Of a DNA stretch of 64,000 nucleotides, positions 24,224 to 33,419 are shown in pieces. Numbering within the stretch: the stretch's first letter is position 1; every line of letters begins with the position of its first letter. Below the pieces are notes generated by a model. The model saw only the letters and a program-made list of their open reading frames with translations, had not been told where the DNA came from and did no database searches. Source of the stretch: Schistocephalus solidus (lineage: Eukaryota; Platyhelminthes; Cestoda; Diphyllobothriidea; Diphyllobothriidae); the NCBI GenBank assembly GCA_017591395.1, contig WEDG01011612.1, positions 1 to 64,000 on the forward strand, given 5' to 3'. Made by a program: the position numbers and the translations under genes.

Positions 24224-26589
24224 TTAGCAGTCGTTGCTAGGTCGTGGGCGCTCGTTAGTAAATCGTGCACGTAATCCTTCGTAATGAGCATCTAGGTCAA
24301 CGTGGCGGTTAATGCTAGTTGTGCTAGAGTGCCAATCTTCGAGGAATTCTCGAGCTTGTTTGGTGTTGGCCATGGCGATCACGTCGGTACTGTCCCAATT
24401 GAAGCGATGGTCGCATTCAAGGGAGTGCGCAAACACGAGTGATAAGGGGTCACGTCGGCGAATGGCAAGCTGATGTTCGTTGATGCGAGTCCCAAGACGT
24501 CGGCCTGTATGGCCAATGTAAACAGAAGGGCAGTTGGCGCACGGTATGCGGTAAATGACATTGCTTAATTGTTCTTTTTGGAAGGGGGTCCTTTACTCTG
24601 CATAGGGTTGCGCGTATGGAGGACGCAGGCTTGTGGGCGACAGAGATGCCAAAGTGACTTAATTGTCGAGAGATTGTTTCGGAAACACCTTGCATGTAAG
24701 GTAAGGAATAAAATTTCCGTGGCACTATATCTCCATTAGAAACAAGGTTCTGCGTTTGTCTCTGGCGTCGAAGACAATTTTTCACGAAGCTCGTTGGGTA
24801 TCCATTGGACCGGAAGAACTGATACAAATACGATAGTTCTTTCTTAAGAAGGTCATCGCTGCTGCAATAGCGGAAGGCCCGATGGAAAAGGGTTCGAACA
24901 CAGCTCTTTTTGTGGGCCGCGGGGTGGTTACTTGCATAGTTAAGCACGATTTCTGCAGTAGAGTCCTTTCGGTGGACGCTTGTTGCGAGTCCACCATCAC
25001 TGAGTCGTTGTATTTTCACGTCTAGGAATGGTAGTGTATCACTTGTTGCAGCTTCGCGTGTAAATTGTATAGTCGGGAAGACCCCATTCAGACTCTGGTG
25101 CAATTGCTCAACGTCACAAGTCTTTATGATAACGAATGTGTCATCTACGTAGCGGAGCCACATCTTTGGTTTGAAACGTTGTAAGACGCCTTCTTCTAGT
25201 CGCTGTAAGACTAATTCGGCAAGTAGCCCCGATATTGGAGAGCCCATTGGGGTGCCCTTAACTTGTTGATAGTATTTGCCATCGAATTGACAATAGTTCT
25301 TAAGGCAGAGCTTAAGCATGTCTGAAACGTGCTGCTTTGGAATGCCGATAGGATTTTCATCTAGACATCGCTCTATGCAGTCAATGGTCAAGTCATGCGG
25401 TATAGAGGAAAACAGAGAAACAACGTCGAACGATACAATACATTCGTCAGGACTTACTTGAACTCCTTGAATTTTCTGTAGGAATGCCTGCGAGTTTCTT
25501 ACGTTGTATTGTGATCCATCACTGAGGTGCTTTAGTTTCCTGTATAGCCATTTGGCAAGATTGTAAGTCGGGGATCCAATAAGCGGTACTATGATCCTCA
25601 ATGGTGCATTTGGTTTGTGCACCTTTGGAAGGCCATATGCAAGTGCGATACGGGGGTCACTGAGGGTCATGAATCTGGAGTCCTCGGGGCTAATGAGTTT
25701 CAATCGAGAAAGTTCGTTCACTTTCTTCTTTACAGCAGCTGCCTGTTTTTTTCGTTGGGTCCGCATCAAGTGGGGTGTACGCTTCCCTGTCATTGAAGAT
25801 CTGGTTTGCCTTGTTGACGTAGTCGGTCTTGTCCATGATAACAGTTGCGCCACCTTTGTCAGCCGGCATAATGACTATACTTTCATCTCTTTTCAGTGAT
25901 TTCAATCCCTTCGCTTCTTCGATTGCTAAGGTTTGATGATGTTTCCTTTTCCGAAGGAGACCAGTGGCGCAGCTACGTATGTCCGCACGTATGTCCTCGG
26001 GGACGGTGGAGGTCAGCAGAAGGGATTCAAGATTGGCTAGGAAGTTTGTCGGTGTAGCATCGGCATGGCTGAATTTTATTCCTTTAGATAGGAGGTTTAT
26101 TTCAGCGGATGTTAGAATCCTTTTGGAAAGGTTAACAACCCTCGTCGGCATGCTGTTTTCATTTGTAGAACGGAGAAGAGATTTGAGTTTCTCTTGTAGG
26201 TTTGCTCGTTTCTTCATTCTGGCGTCATTGGTGGTGGCAATTATCCTTTGTAGTACTTCGTCGAATAGGTTCCTGGGTAGACATGAGAAGCACTGGTTTT
26301 TAAGGTCAGCAATTGTGGCTTCGAAGCGGCAAATACGATGGTGGACGTCAGATATAACAGCACTCAAAACGCGGAATCCATATTTGCGTGCGAGTTGTCT
26401 TCCAGTCTCATTGGGTAGAGTGGGCTTGAATCGAAGTGACTTCGGAAGGATACCGCGATCGCGACAGCGGTGGAGGAAATTTAGTTGTTCGTAAGTCGTC
26501 GCCTGTCTCTGTGCGAATTTCTCCCAACGTCTGGTAAGGATAAGCGTTTGACGCCCATAAATATGTTGAATAACAGAGGTTGTTTGCAT
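24224..26589 (-). pseudogene. PLE polyprotein (RT + GIY-YIG), unit 3, two frameshifts
   Basis: The N-terminal 280 codons are open from ATG at 26,589, including the PADKGGATVIMDKTDY signature. An extra T in the run near 25,747-25,753 shifts the frame. The RT portion then stays open in the second frame to about 24,580, where five T instead of four (TTCTTTTTGGAAGG) shifts it again just before the GIY-YIG domain. Apart from these two single-base insertions in T runs, the frame would match unit 4. This unit is therefore the best candidate for a falsely broken copy. Confidence 0.85.
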
Positions 26590-26641
26590 CCCGAGATAGT
26601 ATAATGAAAAGAAAAAATGCTCTTCGGGAAATGGAGTTTTA

Positions 26642-26686
26642 CTCGTAAATTTTCAAGTTGGTGACACCAACCCGTCGTCAGACGAA
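26642..26686 (-). ncRNA. Hammerhead-like motif, PLE unit 4
   Basis: Same motif as in unit 1, here downstream of the intact frame, about 310 nt after the stop codon. Confidence 0.5.
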
Positions 26687-26998
26687 ATGAACAGAGGAGA
26701 AAGTGAAGTGGCGCGACAGGACAGATGGTGACAAGCAAACAGCTGGTGTGAGTGGGTGGTGGGTGGACCAATAATCGGGGCATGTTTTTGGGACGGGGGG
26801 TGAGGAGAGAACAATTACATTGGCTTGTTTGGGAGGGGGGAGGTGGGCGGCGAGTAACTACGGCCGGCTAGATTATCGATCATGGTTCCGGGTTGGATTT
26901 AGGGGTCACTGCGTCGGTTGGAGGTGTCGGAATGTTTAATTGCGGTTCACCATGTGTGAGGTGGGGTTGGCGAAAAGTGGGATTAAAAGCCGAAAGGA

Positions 26999-29362
26999 TT
27001 AGCAGTCGTTGCTAGGTCGTGGGCGCTCGTTAGTAAATCGTGCACGTAATCCTTCGTAATGAGCATCTAGGTCAACGTGGCGGTTAATGCTAGTTGTGCT
27101 AGAGTGCCAAGCTTCGAGGAATTCTCGAGCTTGTTTGGTGTTGGCCATGGCGATCACGTCGGTACTGTCCCAATTGAAGCGATGGTCGCATTCAAGGGAG
27201 TGCGCAAACACGAGTGATAAGGGGTCACGTCGGCGAATGGCAAGCTTATGTTCGTTGATGCGAGTCCCAAGACGTCGGCCTGTATGGCCAATGTAAACAG
27301 AAGGGCAGTTGGCGCACGGTATGCGGTAAATGACATTGCTTAATTGTTCTTTTGGAAGGGGGTCCTTTACTCTGCATAGGGTTGCGCGTATGGAGGACGC
27401 AGGCTTGTGGGCGACAGAGATGCCAAAGTGACTTAATTGTCGAGAGATTGTTTCGGAAACACCTTGCATGTAAGGTAAGGAATAAAATTTCCGTGGCACT
27501 ATATCTCCATTAGAAACAAGGTTCTGCGTTTGTCTCTGGCGTCGAAGACAATTTTTCACGAAGCTCGTTGGGTATCCATTGGACCGGAAGAACTGATACA
27601 AATACGATAGTTCTTTCTTAAGAAGGTCATCGCTGCTGCAATAGCGGAAGGCCCGATGGAAAAGGGTTCGAACACAGCTCTTTTTGTGGGCCGCGGGGTG
27701 GTTACTTGCATAGTTAAGCACGATTTCTGCAGTAGAGTCCTTTCGGTGGACGCTTGTTGCGAGTCCACCATCACTGAGTCGTTGTATTTTCACGTCTAGG
27801 AATGGTAGTGTATCACTTGTTGCAGCTTCGCGTGTAAATTGTATAGTCGGGAAGACCCCATTCAGACTCTGGTGCAATTGCTCAACGTCACAAGTCTTTA
27901 TGATAACGAATGTGTCATCTACGTAGCGGAGCCACATCTTTGGTTTGAAACGTTGTAAGACGCCTTCTTCTAGTCGCTGTAAGACTAATTCGGCAAGTAG
28001 CCCCGATATTGGAGAGCCCATTGGGGTGCCCTTAACTTGTTGATAGTATTTGCCATCGAATTGACAATAGTTCTTAAGGCAGAGCTTAAGCATGTCTGAA
28101 ACGTGCTGCTTTGGAATGCCGATAGGATTTTCATCTAGACATCGCTCTATGCAGTCAATGGTCAAGTCATGCGGTATAGAGGAAAACAGAGAAACAACGT
28201 CGAACGATACAATACATTCGTCAGGACTTACTTGAACTCCTTGAATTTTCTGTAGGAATGCCTGCGAGTTTCTTACGTTGTATTGTGATCCATCACTGAG
28301 GTGCTTTAGTTTCCTGTATAGCCATTTGGCAAGATTGTAAGTCGGGGATCCAATAAGCGGTACTATGATCCTCAATGGTGCATTTGGTTTGTGCACCTTT
28401 GGAAGGCCATATGCAAGTGCGATACGGGGGTCACTGAGGGTCATGAATCTGGAGTCCTCGGGGCTAATGAGTTTCAATCGAGAAAGTTCGTTCACTTTCT
28501 TCTTTACAGCAGCTGCCTGTTTTTTCGTTGGGTCCGCATCAAGTGGGGTGTACGCTTCCCTGTCATTGAAGATCTGGTTTGCCTTGTTGACGTAGTCGGT
28601 CTTGTCCATGATAACAGTTGCGCCACCTTTGTCAGCCGGCATAATGACTATACTTTCATCTCTTTTCAGTGATTTCAATCCCTTCGCTTCTTCGATTGCT
28701 AAGGTTTGATGATGTTTCCTTTTCCGAAGGAGACCAGTGGCGCAGCTACGTATGTCCGCACGTATGTCCTCGGGGACGGTGGAGGTCAGCAGAAGGGATT
28801 CAAGATTGGCTAGGAAGTTTGTCGGTGTAGCATCGGCATGGCTGAATTTTATTCCTTTAGATAGGAGGTTTATTTCAGCGGATGTTAGAATCCTTTTGGA
28901 AAGGTTAACAACCCTCGTCGGCATGCTGTTTTCATTTGTAGAACGGAGAAGAGATTTGAGTTTCTCTTGTAGGTTTGCTCGTTTCTTCATTCTGGCGTCA
29001 TTGGTGGTGGCAATTATCCTTTGTAGTACTTCGTCGAATAGGTTCCTGGGTAGACATGAGAAGCACTGGTTTTTAAGGTCAGCAATTGTGGCTTCGAAGC
29101 GGCAAATACGATGGTGGACGTCAGATATAACAGCACTCAAAACGCGGAATCCATATTTGCGTGCGAGTTGTCTTCCAGTCTCATTGGGTAGAGTGGGCTT
29201 GAATCGAAGTGACTTCGGAAGGATACCGCGATCGCGACAGCGGTGGAGGAAATTTAGTTGTTCGTAAGTCGTCGCCTGTCTCTGTGCGAATTTCTCCCAA
29301 CGTCTGGTAAGGATAAGCGTTTGACGCCCATAAATATGTTGAATAACAGAGGTTGTTTGCAT
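26999..29362 (-). CDS. Penelope-like element reverse transcriptase with GIY-YIG endonuclease, intact 787 aa
   Basis: This protein copies the element's RNA into DNA and nicks the target. The N-terminal ~230 residues are basic and helical, with ILPKSLRFKP (47-56). The PLE hallmark MPADKGGATV is at 241-250. The reverse transcriptase shows LPKVHKP (320-326), FDVVSLFSSIP (387-397, first catalytic Asp), GTPMGSPISG (445-454), YVDD (480-483, catalytic Asp pair) and LPFLDVKI (519-526). The C-terminal GIY-YIG domain has VIYRIPCANC (677-686), YIGHTGRRLGTR (690-701), EH (704-705) and FLEAWHS (748-754), whose Glu should complete the active site. Length and order are typical of Penelope-type PLEs and unlike LINEs or LTR elements. 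The ATG lies about 20 nt inside the unit; upstream sequence is the previous unit's 3' noncoding part, so a promoter could lie there. I see no intron. Confidence 0.95.
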   Translation of the reverse strand: MQTTSVIQHIYGRQTLILTRRWEKFAQRQATTYEQLNFLHRCRDRGILPKSLRFKPTLPNETGRQLARKYGFRVLSAVISDVHHRICRFEATIADLKNQCFSCLPRNLFDEVLQRIIATTNDARMKKRANLQEKLKSLLRSTNENSMPTRVVNLSKRILTSAEINLLSKGIKFSHADATPTNFLANLESLLLTSTVPEDIRADIRSCATGLLRKRKHHQTLAIEEAKGLKSLKRDESIVIMPADKGGATVIMDKTDYVNKANQIFNDREAYTPLDADPTKKQAAAVKKKVNELSRLKLISPEDSRFMTLSDPRIALAYGLPKVHKPNAPLRIIVPLIGSPTYNLAKWLYRKLKHLSDGSQYNVRNSQAFLQKIQGVQVSPDECIVSFDVVSLFSSIPHDLTIDCIERCLDENPIGIPKQHVSDMLKLCLKNYCQFDGKYYQQVKGTPMGSPISGLLAELVLQRLEEGVLQRFKPKMWLRYVDDTFVIIKTCDVEQLHQSLNGVFPTIQFTREAATSDTLPFLDVKIQRLSDGGLATSVHRKDSTAEIVLNYASNHPAAHKKSCVRTLFHRAFRYCSSDDLLKKELSYLYQFFRSNGYPTSFVKNCLRRQRQTQNLVSNGDIVPRKFYSLPYMQGVSETISRQLSHFGISVAHKPASSIRATLCRVKDPLPKEQLSNVIYRIPCANCPSVYIGHTGRRLGTRINEHKLAIRRRDPLSLVFAHSLECDHRFNWDSTDVIAMANTKQAREFLEAWHSSTTSINRHVDLDAHYEGLRARFTNERPRPSNDC

Positions 29363-29380
29363 CCCGAGATAGTATAATGA

Positions 29381-29789
29381 AAAGAAAAATGCTCTTCGGG
29401 AAATGGAGTTTTACTCGTAAATTTTCAAGTTGGTGACACCAACCCGTCGTCAGACGAAATGAACAGAGGAGAAAGTGAAGTGGCGCGACAGGACAGATTG
29501 TGACAAGCAAACAGCTGGTGTGAGTGGGTGGTGGGTGGACCAATAATCGGGGCATGTTTTGGGACGGGGGGTGAGGAGAGAACAATTACATTGGCTTGTT
29601 TGGAGGGGGAGGTGGGCGGCGAGTAACTACGGCCGGCTAGATTATCGATCATGGTTCCGGGTTGGATTTAGGGGTCACTGCGTCGGTTGGAGGTGTCGGA
29701 ATGTTTAATTGCGGTTCACCATGTGTGAGGTGGGGTTGGCGAAAAGTGGGATTAAAAGCCGAAAGGATTAGCAGTCGTTGCTAGGTCGT
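29381..29789 (-). mobile_element. PLE array unit 5, partial (3' noncoding part only)
   Basis: This matches the last ~409 bp of a unit, up to the codons for the C-terminal NDC-stop, then breaks after CTAGGTCGT. The next base belongs to the inverted copy. With the equivalent segment of that copy (30,786-31,195) it forms a long, nearly perfect inverted repeat around about 1 kb of RT/GIY-YIG sequence. Confidence 0.9.
29414..29458 (-). ncRNA. Hammerhead-like motif, partial PLE unit 5
   Basis: Same motif as in unit 1, kept although the coding region of this unit is missing. Confidence 0.5.
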
Positions 29790-29799
29790 TGCAATATCG

Positions 29800-30805
29800 G
29801 GGCTACTTGCCGAATTAGTCTTACAGCGACTAGAAGAAGGCGTCTTACAATGTTTCAAACCAAAGATGTGGCTCCGCTACGTAGATGACACATTCGTTAT
29901 CATAAAGACTTGTGACGTTGAGCAATTGCACCAGAGTCTGAATGGGGTCTTCCCGACTATACAATTTACACGCGAAGCTGCAACAAGTGATACACTACCA
30001 TTCCTAGACGTGAAAATACAACGACTCAGTGATGGTGGACTCGCAACAAGCGTCCACCGAAAGGACTCTACTGCAGAAATCGTGCTTAACTATGCAAGTA
30101 ACCACCCCCGCGGCCCACAAAAGAAGCTGTGTTCGAACCCTTTTCCATCGGGCCTTCCGCTATTGCAGCAGCGATGACCTTCTTAAGAAAGAACTATCGT
30201 ATTTGTATCAGTTCTTCCGGTCCAATGGATACCCAACGAGCTTCGTGAAAAATTGTCTTCGACGCCAGAGACAAACGCAGAACCTTGTTTCTAATGGAGA
30301 TATAGTGCCACGGAAATTTTATTCCTTACCTTACATGCAAGGTGTTTCCGAAACAATCTCTCGACAATTAAGTCACTTTGGCATCTCTGTCGCCCACAAG
30401 CCTGCGTCCTCCATACGCGCAACCCTATGCAGAGTAAAGGACCCCCTTCCAAAAGAACAATTAAGCAATGTCATTTACCGCATACCGTGCGCCAACTGCC
30501 CTTCTGTTTACATTGGCCATACAGGCCGACGTCTTGGGACTCGCATCAACGAACATAAGCTTGCCATTCGCCGACGTGACCCCTTATCACTCGTGTTTGC
30601 GCACTCCCTTGAATGCGACCATCGCTTCAATTGGGACAGTACCGACGTGATCGCCATGGCCAACACCAAACAAGCTCGAGAATTCCTCGAAGCTTGGCAC
30701 TCTAGCACAACTAGCATTAACCGCCACGTTGACCTAGATGCTCATTACGAAGGATTACGTGCACGATTTACTAACGAGCGCCCACGACCTAGCAACGACT
30801 GCTAA
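29800..30805 (+). pseudogene. PLE RT/GIY-YIG C-terminal fragment, one frameshift
   Basis: The frame opens upstream of LRYVDDTFVIIK (from 29,869; an in-frame ATG at 29,866 replaces the usual context) and is open to about 30,110. An extra C in CACCCCCGCGG shifts it there. From about 30,109 the second frame reads AAHKRSCVRTLFHRAF and continues through YIGHTGRRLGTR and FLEAWHS to the normal stop at 30,803-30,805. It lacks all RT motifs before block 4, so it cannot be an active polymerase. The GIY-YIG domain itself is complete. Confidence 0.85.
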
Positions 30806-31112
30806 TCCTTTCGGCTTTTAATCCCACTTTTCGCCAACCCCACCTCACACATGGTGAACCGCAATTAAACATTCCGACACCTCCAACCGACGCAGTGACC
30901 CCTAAATCCAACCCGGAACCATGATCGATAATCTAGCCGGCCGTAGTTACTCGCCGCCCACCTCCCTCCCAAACAAGCCAATGTAATTGTTCTCTCCTCA
31001 CCCCCGTCCCAAAACATGCCCCGATTATTGGTCCACCCACCACCCACTCACACCAGCTGTTTGCTTGTCACAATCTGTCCTGTCGCGCCACTTCACTTTC
31101 TCCTCTGTTCAT

Positions 31113-31157
31113 TTCGTCTGACGACGGGTTGGTGTCACCAACTTGAAAATTTACGAG
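31113..31157 (+). ncRNA. Hammerhead-like motif, inverted PLE copy
   Basis: On the + strand: UUCGU (31,113-31,117), CUGACGA (31,118-31,124), hairpin, GAAA, UU, ACGAG (31,153-31,157). It is identical to the motif in the five - strand copies. Confidence 0.5.
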
Positions 31158-31229
31158 TAAAACTCCATTTCCCGAAGAGCATTTTTCTTTTCATTATACT
31201 ATCTCGGGATGCAAACAACCTCTGTTATT

Positions 31230-31232
<3 letters not shown>

Positions 31233-31302
<70 letters not shown>
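31233..31302. repeat. (TA)n microsatellite at the array edge
   Basis: A pure TA tract of about 70 bp begins immediately after the inverted PLE copy. It mirrors the (AT)n at 18,272-18,288 on the other side of the array. Confidence 0.95.
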
Positions 31303-31308
<6 letters not shown>

Positions 31309-31799
31309 ACTCAACTGAACACTTCAGATATCAAAAATTCTTCTTCGATTCCCACGAGGTTCACCATGTGCCCCACAGCATGGTGAAAGTTTCTTACCGT
31401 TGAACTCTTCCTGCTCCTAATCTTTTTTCACCTTTTTTTAGCAAGCAGTCAACTAAGTCTAATTAGTTGGCAGACCCCACACCGGAATCGACTGCACTCG
31501 CATCTGATTGGAAATACCTATCCCTTCGACTCGACCGCAGACGTTTCTACCTCGGTCGAATGAATATTCTCGAACGTCAATAACAGACTAGTCTTGACTC
31601 TTACCCTGATACATTCATCCCATTCTGTAAAGCTGTATTAACTTCAAATTTTACTATATCTTAACCTTGGAAAATAGGATTTTTACTTAAAACAAACTAT
31701 TCCTTTCGAAAAGTGCTTTTTAAGCAAACAAACAAACCAAAGCAAAATAAGTTAATGAAAAGTTGAGTTTTTTTAGGTGTTTTTTTGTGTTCTAATAAT
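31303..31799. other. No recognisable gene
   Basis: AT-rich unique-looking sequence between the PLE array and the tail repeat at 31,800. No protein motif is seen in either strand. Confidence 0.4.
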
Positions 31800-31837
31800 T
31801 TGACGGCGCCCAAGCAGTGCCAAATCAATAAACCTAT
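31800..31837 (+). repeat. 38-bp dispersed repeat, copy 2
   Basis: This matches 16,360-16,397 with one substitution and is followed by TATATAATGG. It directly precedes the SINE fragment at 31,845, but in the other copy the following sequence is different, so it is probably an independent tail. Confidence 0.6.
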
Positions 31838-31844
31838 ATATAAT

Positions 31845-32170
31845 GGTGTTTCAGGGACGGTGACTTGTGCCTGTTCTTGTTTTAAGTGATGGTAGACATG
31901 TGCAAGAGCTACCGCACGTTTGCTTCCCTCGCCATCATGTACTCGTCGTCATGACAGAGTCGAATGACCGAAGGTGGGATCGGGCGCATTTGGATAAGCC
32001 ATAAATACTACAGGTGACTGGCGTGGAGGGAGCCTGCACACACGCGTGCCACTACGCCCCCATTGCTGCAAAATTTGAATTGGAAGCCCAACCGGAAAAT
32101 CGGTTGTGGTGTCCTGAGCCAGCTCTCGTATTGGTCAAGCACATCCAGTTCGCGGCCTGTTTAACGGCAT
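31845..32170 (+). repeat. SINE-like repeat fragment (same family as 35.0-35.6 kb)
   Basis: Several blocks match the reverse complement of 35,060-35,370 in the same order: CAGGGACGGTGACTTG, GTTTTAAGTGATGGTAGAC, CTACCGCAC, GGTGGGATCGGGCGC, GAGCCTGCACAC..ACGCGT and GTATTGGTCAAGC. Overall similarity is moderate (an old, diverged copy). The tRNA-like head seen at 35.6 kb is absent here, so this is a 5'-truncated copy. The 112-codon frame at 32,014-32,352 overlaps it and is not a gene. Confidence 0.65.
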
Positions 32171-32539
32171 TACCTTCTGCTATACATACACAAATATGCA
32201 CGGGCCTCGATAGTGAGCGACTTAACTGCATTGCTGTTCAGAGGTTTGGAACTCATTTAATTTTCGAACACATGCACTCGCAGTCTGCTCAGCTCTATGT
32301 TTCACGCTTGAATTATGGATATCCAAGGGGTGTAGCCACATTTGTTCCATAAATAGGCCGAGGACCTACATAAGGACCTCAATTCATTTCAATATATTGA
32401 GGGAAATAGGCATGGGCCTTTGAGTACCCAATTTATAATGGGAAATTGAGTGTGGTATACAGAGAAACCATATGGGTTGCAAAAGTTCAAAGGTGATCAT
32501 AAAATATGACAAAAGGGTGCGTGACTGACGAGGGTTAAG

Positions 32540-32920
32540 AAAAATTCCTCATCTCTCAGGCTCGTTCAGAAACATAAAACTGTCAAGGTTCCTTTTAAAG
32601 CTTTTTAGTGATGGTGACATCACAACGTCTTAAGGGAGGGCATTCCATGGTTTAACCACTCTGACAGAGAAGGAGAAATTGCGCAGATCCAGTCTCACCA
32701 GCTGGACGCGCAGTTTCAATGGGTGACACGGAGAAGGGTCATCGCAGCAAATTCAAAGAAGTCTAAGAATTCCAGGCAACAATCAAATCCCTTCACTTTG
32801 TGGAATGTCTGTGGGAGATCACCACTCATTTGCCTATAACTCAAAGGGAACAGATAAGGATTCGTTAGGTGGGTTGGATATGGCAAGGACCTCCGACTAC
32901 CTAAGTTACCAAAATTTTAT
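32540..32920 (-). pseudogene. CR1-like LINE 3' end (C-terminal tail of ORF2)
   Basis: On the - strand the sequence reads FPLSYRQMSGDLPQTFHKVK, then HPLKLRVQLVRLDLRNFSFS, VRVVKPWNALP-stop-DVVMSPS and LKSFKRNLDSFMF. This matches the C-terminal signature at 13.8-14.08 kb and 59.0-59.17 kb. One in-frame stop follows WNALP, and no reverse transcriptase lies upstream, so it is a short 5'-truncated insertion. Confidence 0.75.
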
Positions 32921-33219
32921 TGAGATAACTTACTTTGCAGTAGGATTTGAACGGGAAGTAGGAAGTTAGGATTCTTTTGCGTTTTAACAAATGTTCATTT
33001 AATACCTACATACAAATATCAGGCCTGTCTATCGATAAATTGAATGCTGCGCCTGTCCCCGCGTCTTTCGAATTTATTCCCTGCTCTTCAGATGTATTCG
33101 AGGGCTGTTGTTGTGGGTCCCTCTTTTGCAATTTTGTCAATTATTATAGGCATATTATGGAATTTTTATAGTTTTTCAAAAGTGCATGATGTAAATTTCC
33201 ATTTTCTGACTTTCCGTAG

Positions 33220-33419
33220 TTGAACAAAGCCTTCGATATAGCTACAAAGCGCCTTCACCAAAAATGCCGAAATGCTGCTTACCCCCTGGATCCCGACGTC
33301 AAGAGATTCCCCGTTCCCGATGCAAAGGTTCCTTGGGAAATTGCGTTTGATGATTACACCCCGGTTAATTATACACACCCTTCCGTGTGGAATGCATTGT
33401 GGGCCGACCCCGACATCCG
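33220..33419 (+). CDS. NUDT9 exon a (first exon found)
   Basis: The acceptor is TTTCCGTAG at 33,219. It encodes [10 protein letters not shown]..., then [20 protein letters not shown] and [13 protein letters not shown], matching the 'VPNEKVGW..YKPVEYTA..WADPQI' part of animal NUDT9. It ends in CG before GTAGGT (phase 2). No start codon was identified; at least one exon is upstream. Confidence 0.85.

Larger units (their letters stand above)
23834..26607 (-). mobile_element. PLE array unit 3
   Basis: This complete unit is nearly identical to unit 4 outside two frame-breaking T runs. Near its 3' end it has GAAAAGTAAAAATGC where the other units have GAAAAGAAAAATGC, a small unit-specific marker useful for assembly checks. 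Confidence 0.9.
26608..29380 (-). mobile_element. PLE array unit 4 (intact coding frame)
   Basis: This complete 2,773-bp unit carries the only uninterrupted frame in the array (26,999-29,362) and a full 3' noncoding part with hammerhead-like motif. It may be the copy from which the neighbouring ones were amplified, but near-identity prevents ordering them from sequence alone. Confidence 0.9.
18289..31232 (-). mobile_element. Tandem array of Penelope-like elements with an inverted terminal copy
   Basis: Four complete units of 2,770-2,774 bp follow each other head-to-tail on the - strand (starting at about 18,291, 21,061, 23,834 and 26,608). A 409-bp partial fifth unit (29,381-29,789) and a 5'-truncated copy in the opposite orientation (29,790-31,232) follow. 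Each unit holds one long frame (RT plus GIY-YIG) and about 400 bp of 3' noncoding DNA; the next unit's ATG comes about 20 nt after the repeated unit end. Head-to-tail tandems and attached inverted 5'-truncated copies are known features of Penelope elements. Both outer ends run into (TA)n. Confidence 0.9.
29790..31232 (+). mobile_element. 5'-truncated PLE copy in inverted orientation
   Basis: The copy starts inside the reverse transcriptase at the codons for ISGLLAELVLQ and continues through GIY-YIG, the 3' noncoding part and the next unit's first codons (ATGCAAACAACC to TTATTCAA). It then ends at a (TA)n tract. 5' truncation fits incomplete target-primed reverse transcription. Its 3' end extends past the repeated ATG, so it was probably copied from a tandem template. 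Confidence 0.9.

Noticed and set aside
20417..29267. Antisense frames of 151-176 codons (MAQLRMSARMSSGTVEVSRR...) repeated in every PLE unit
   Set aside because: They lie opposite the N-terminal part of the PLE reverse transcriptase frame; their repetition reflects the repeated units, not conservation of a separate gene.
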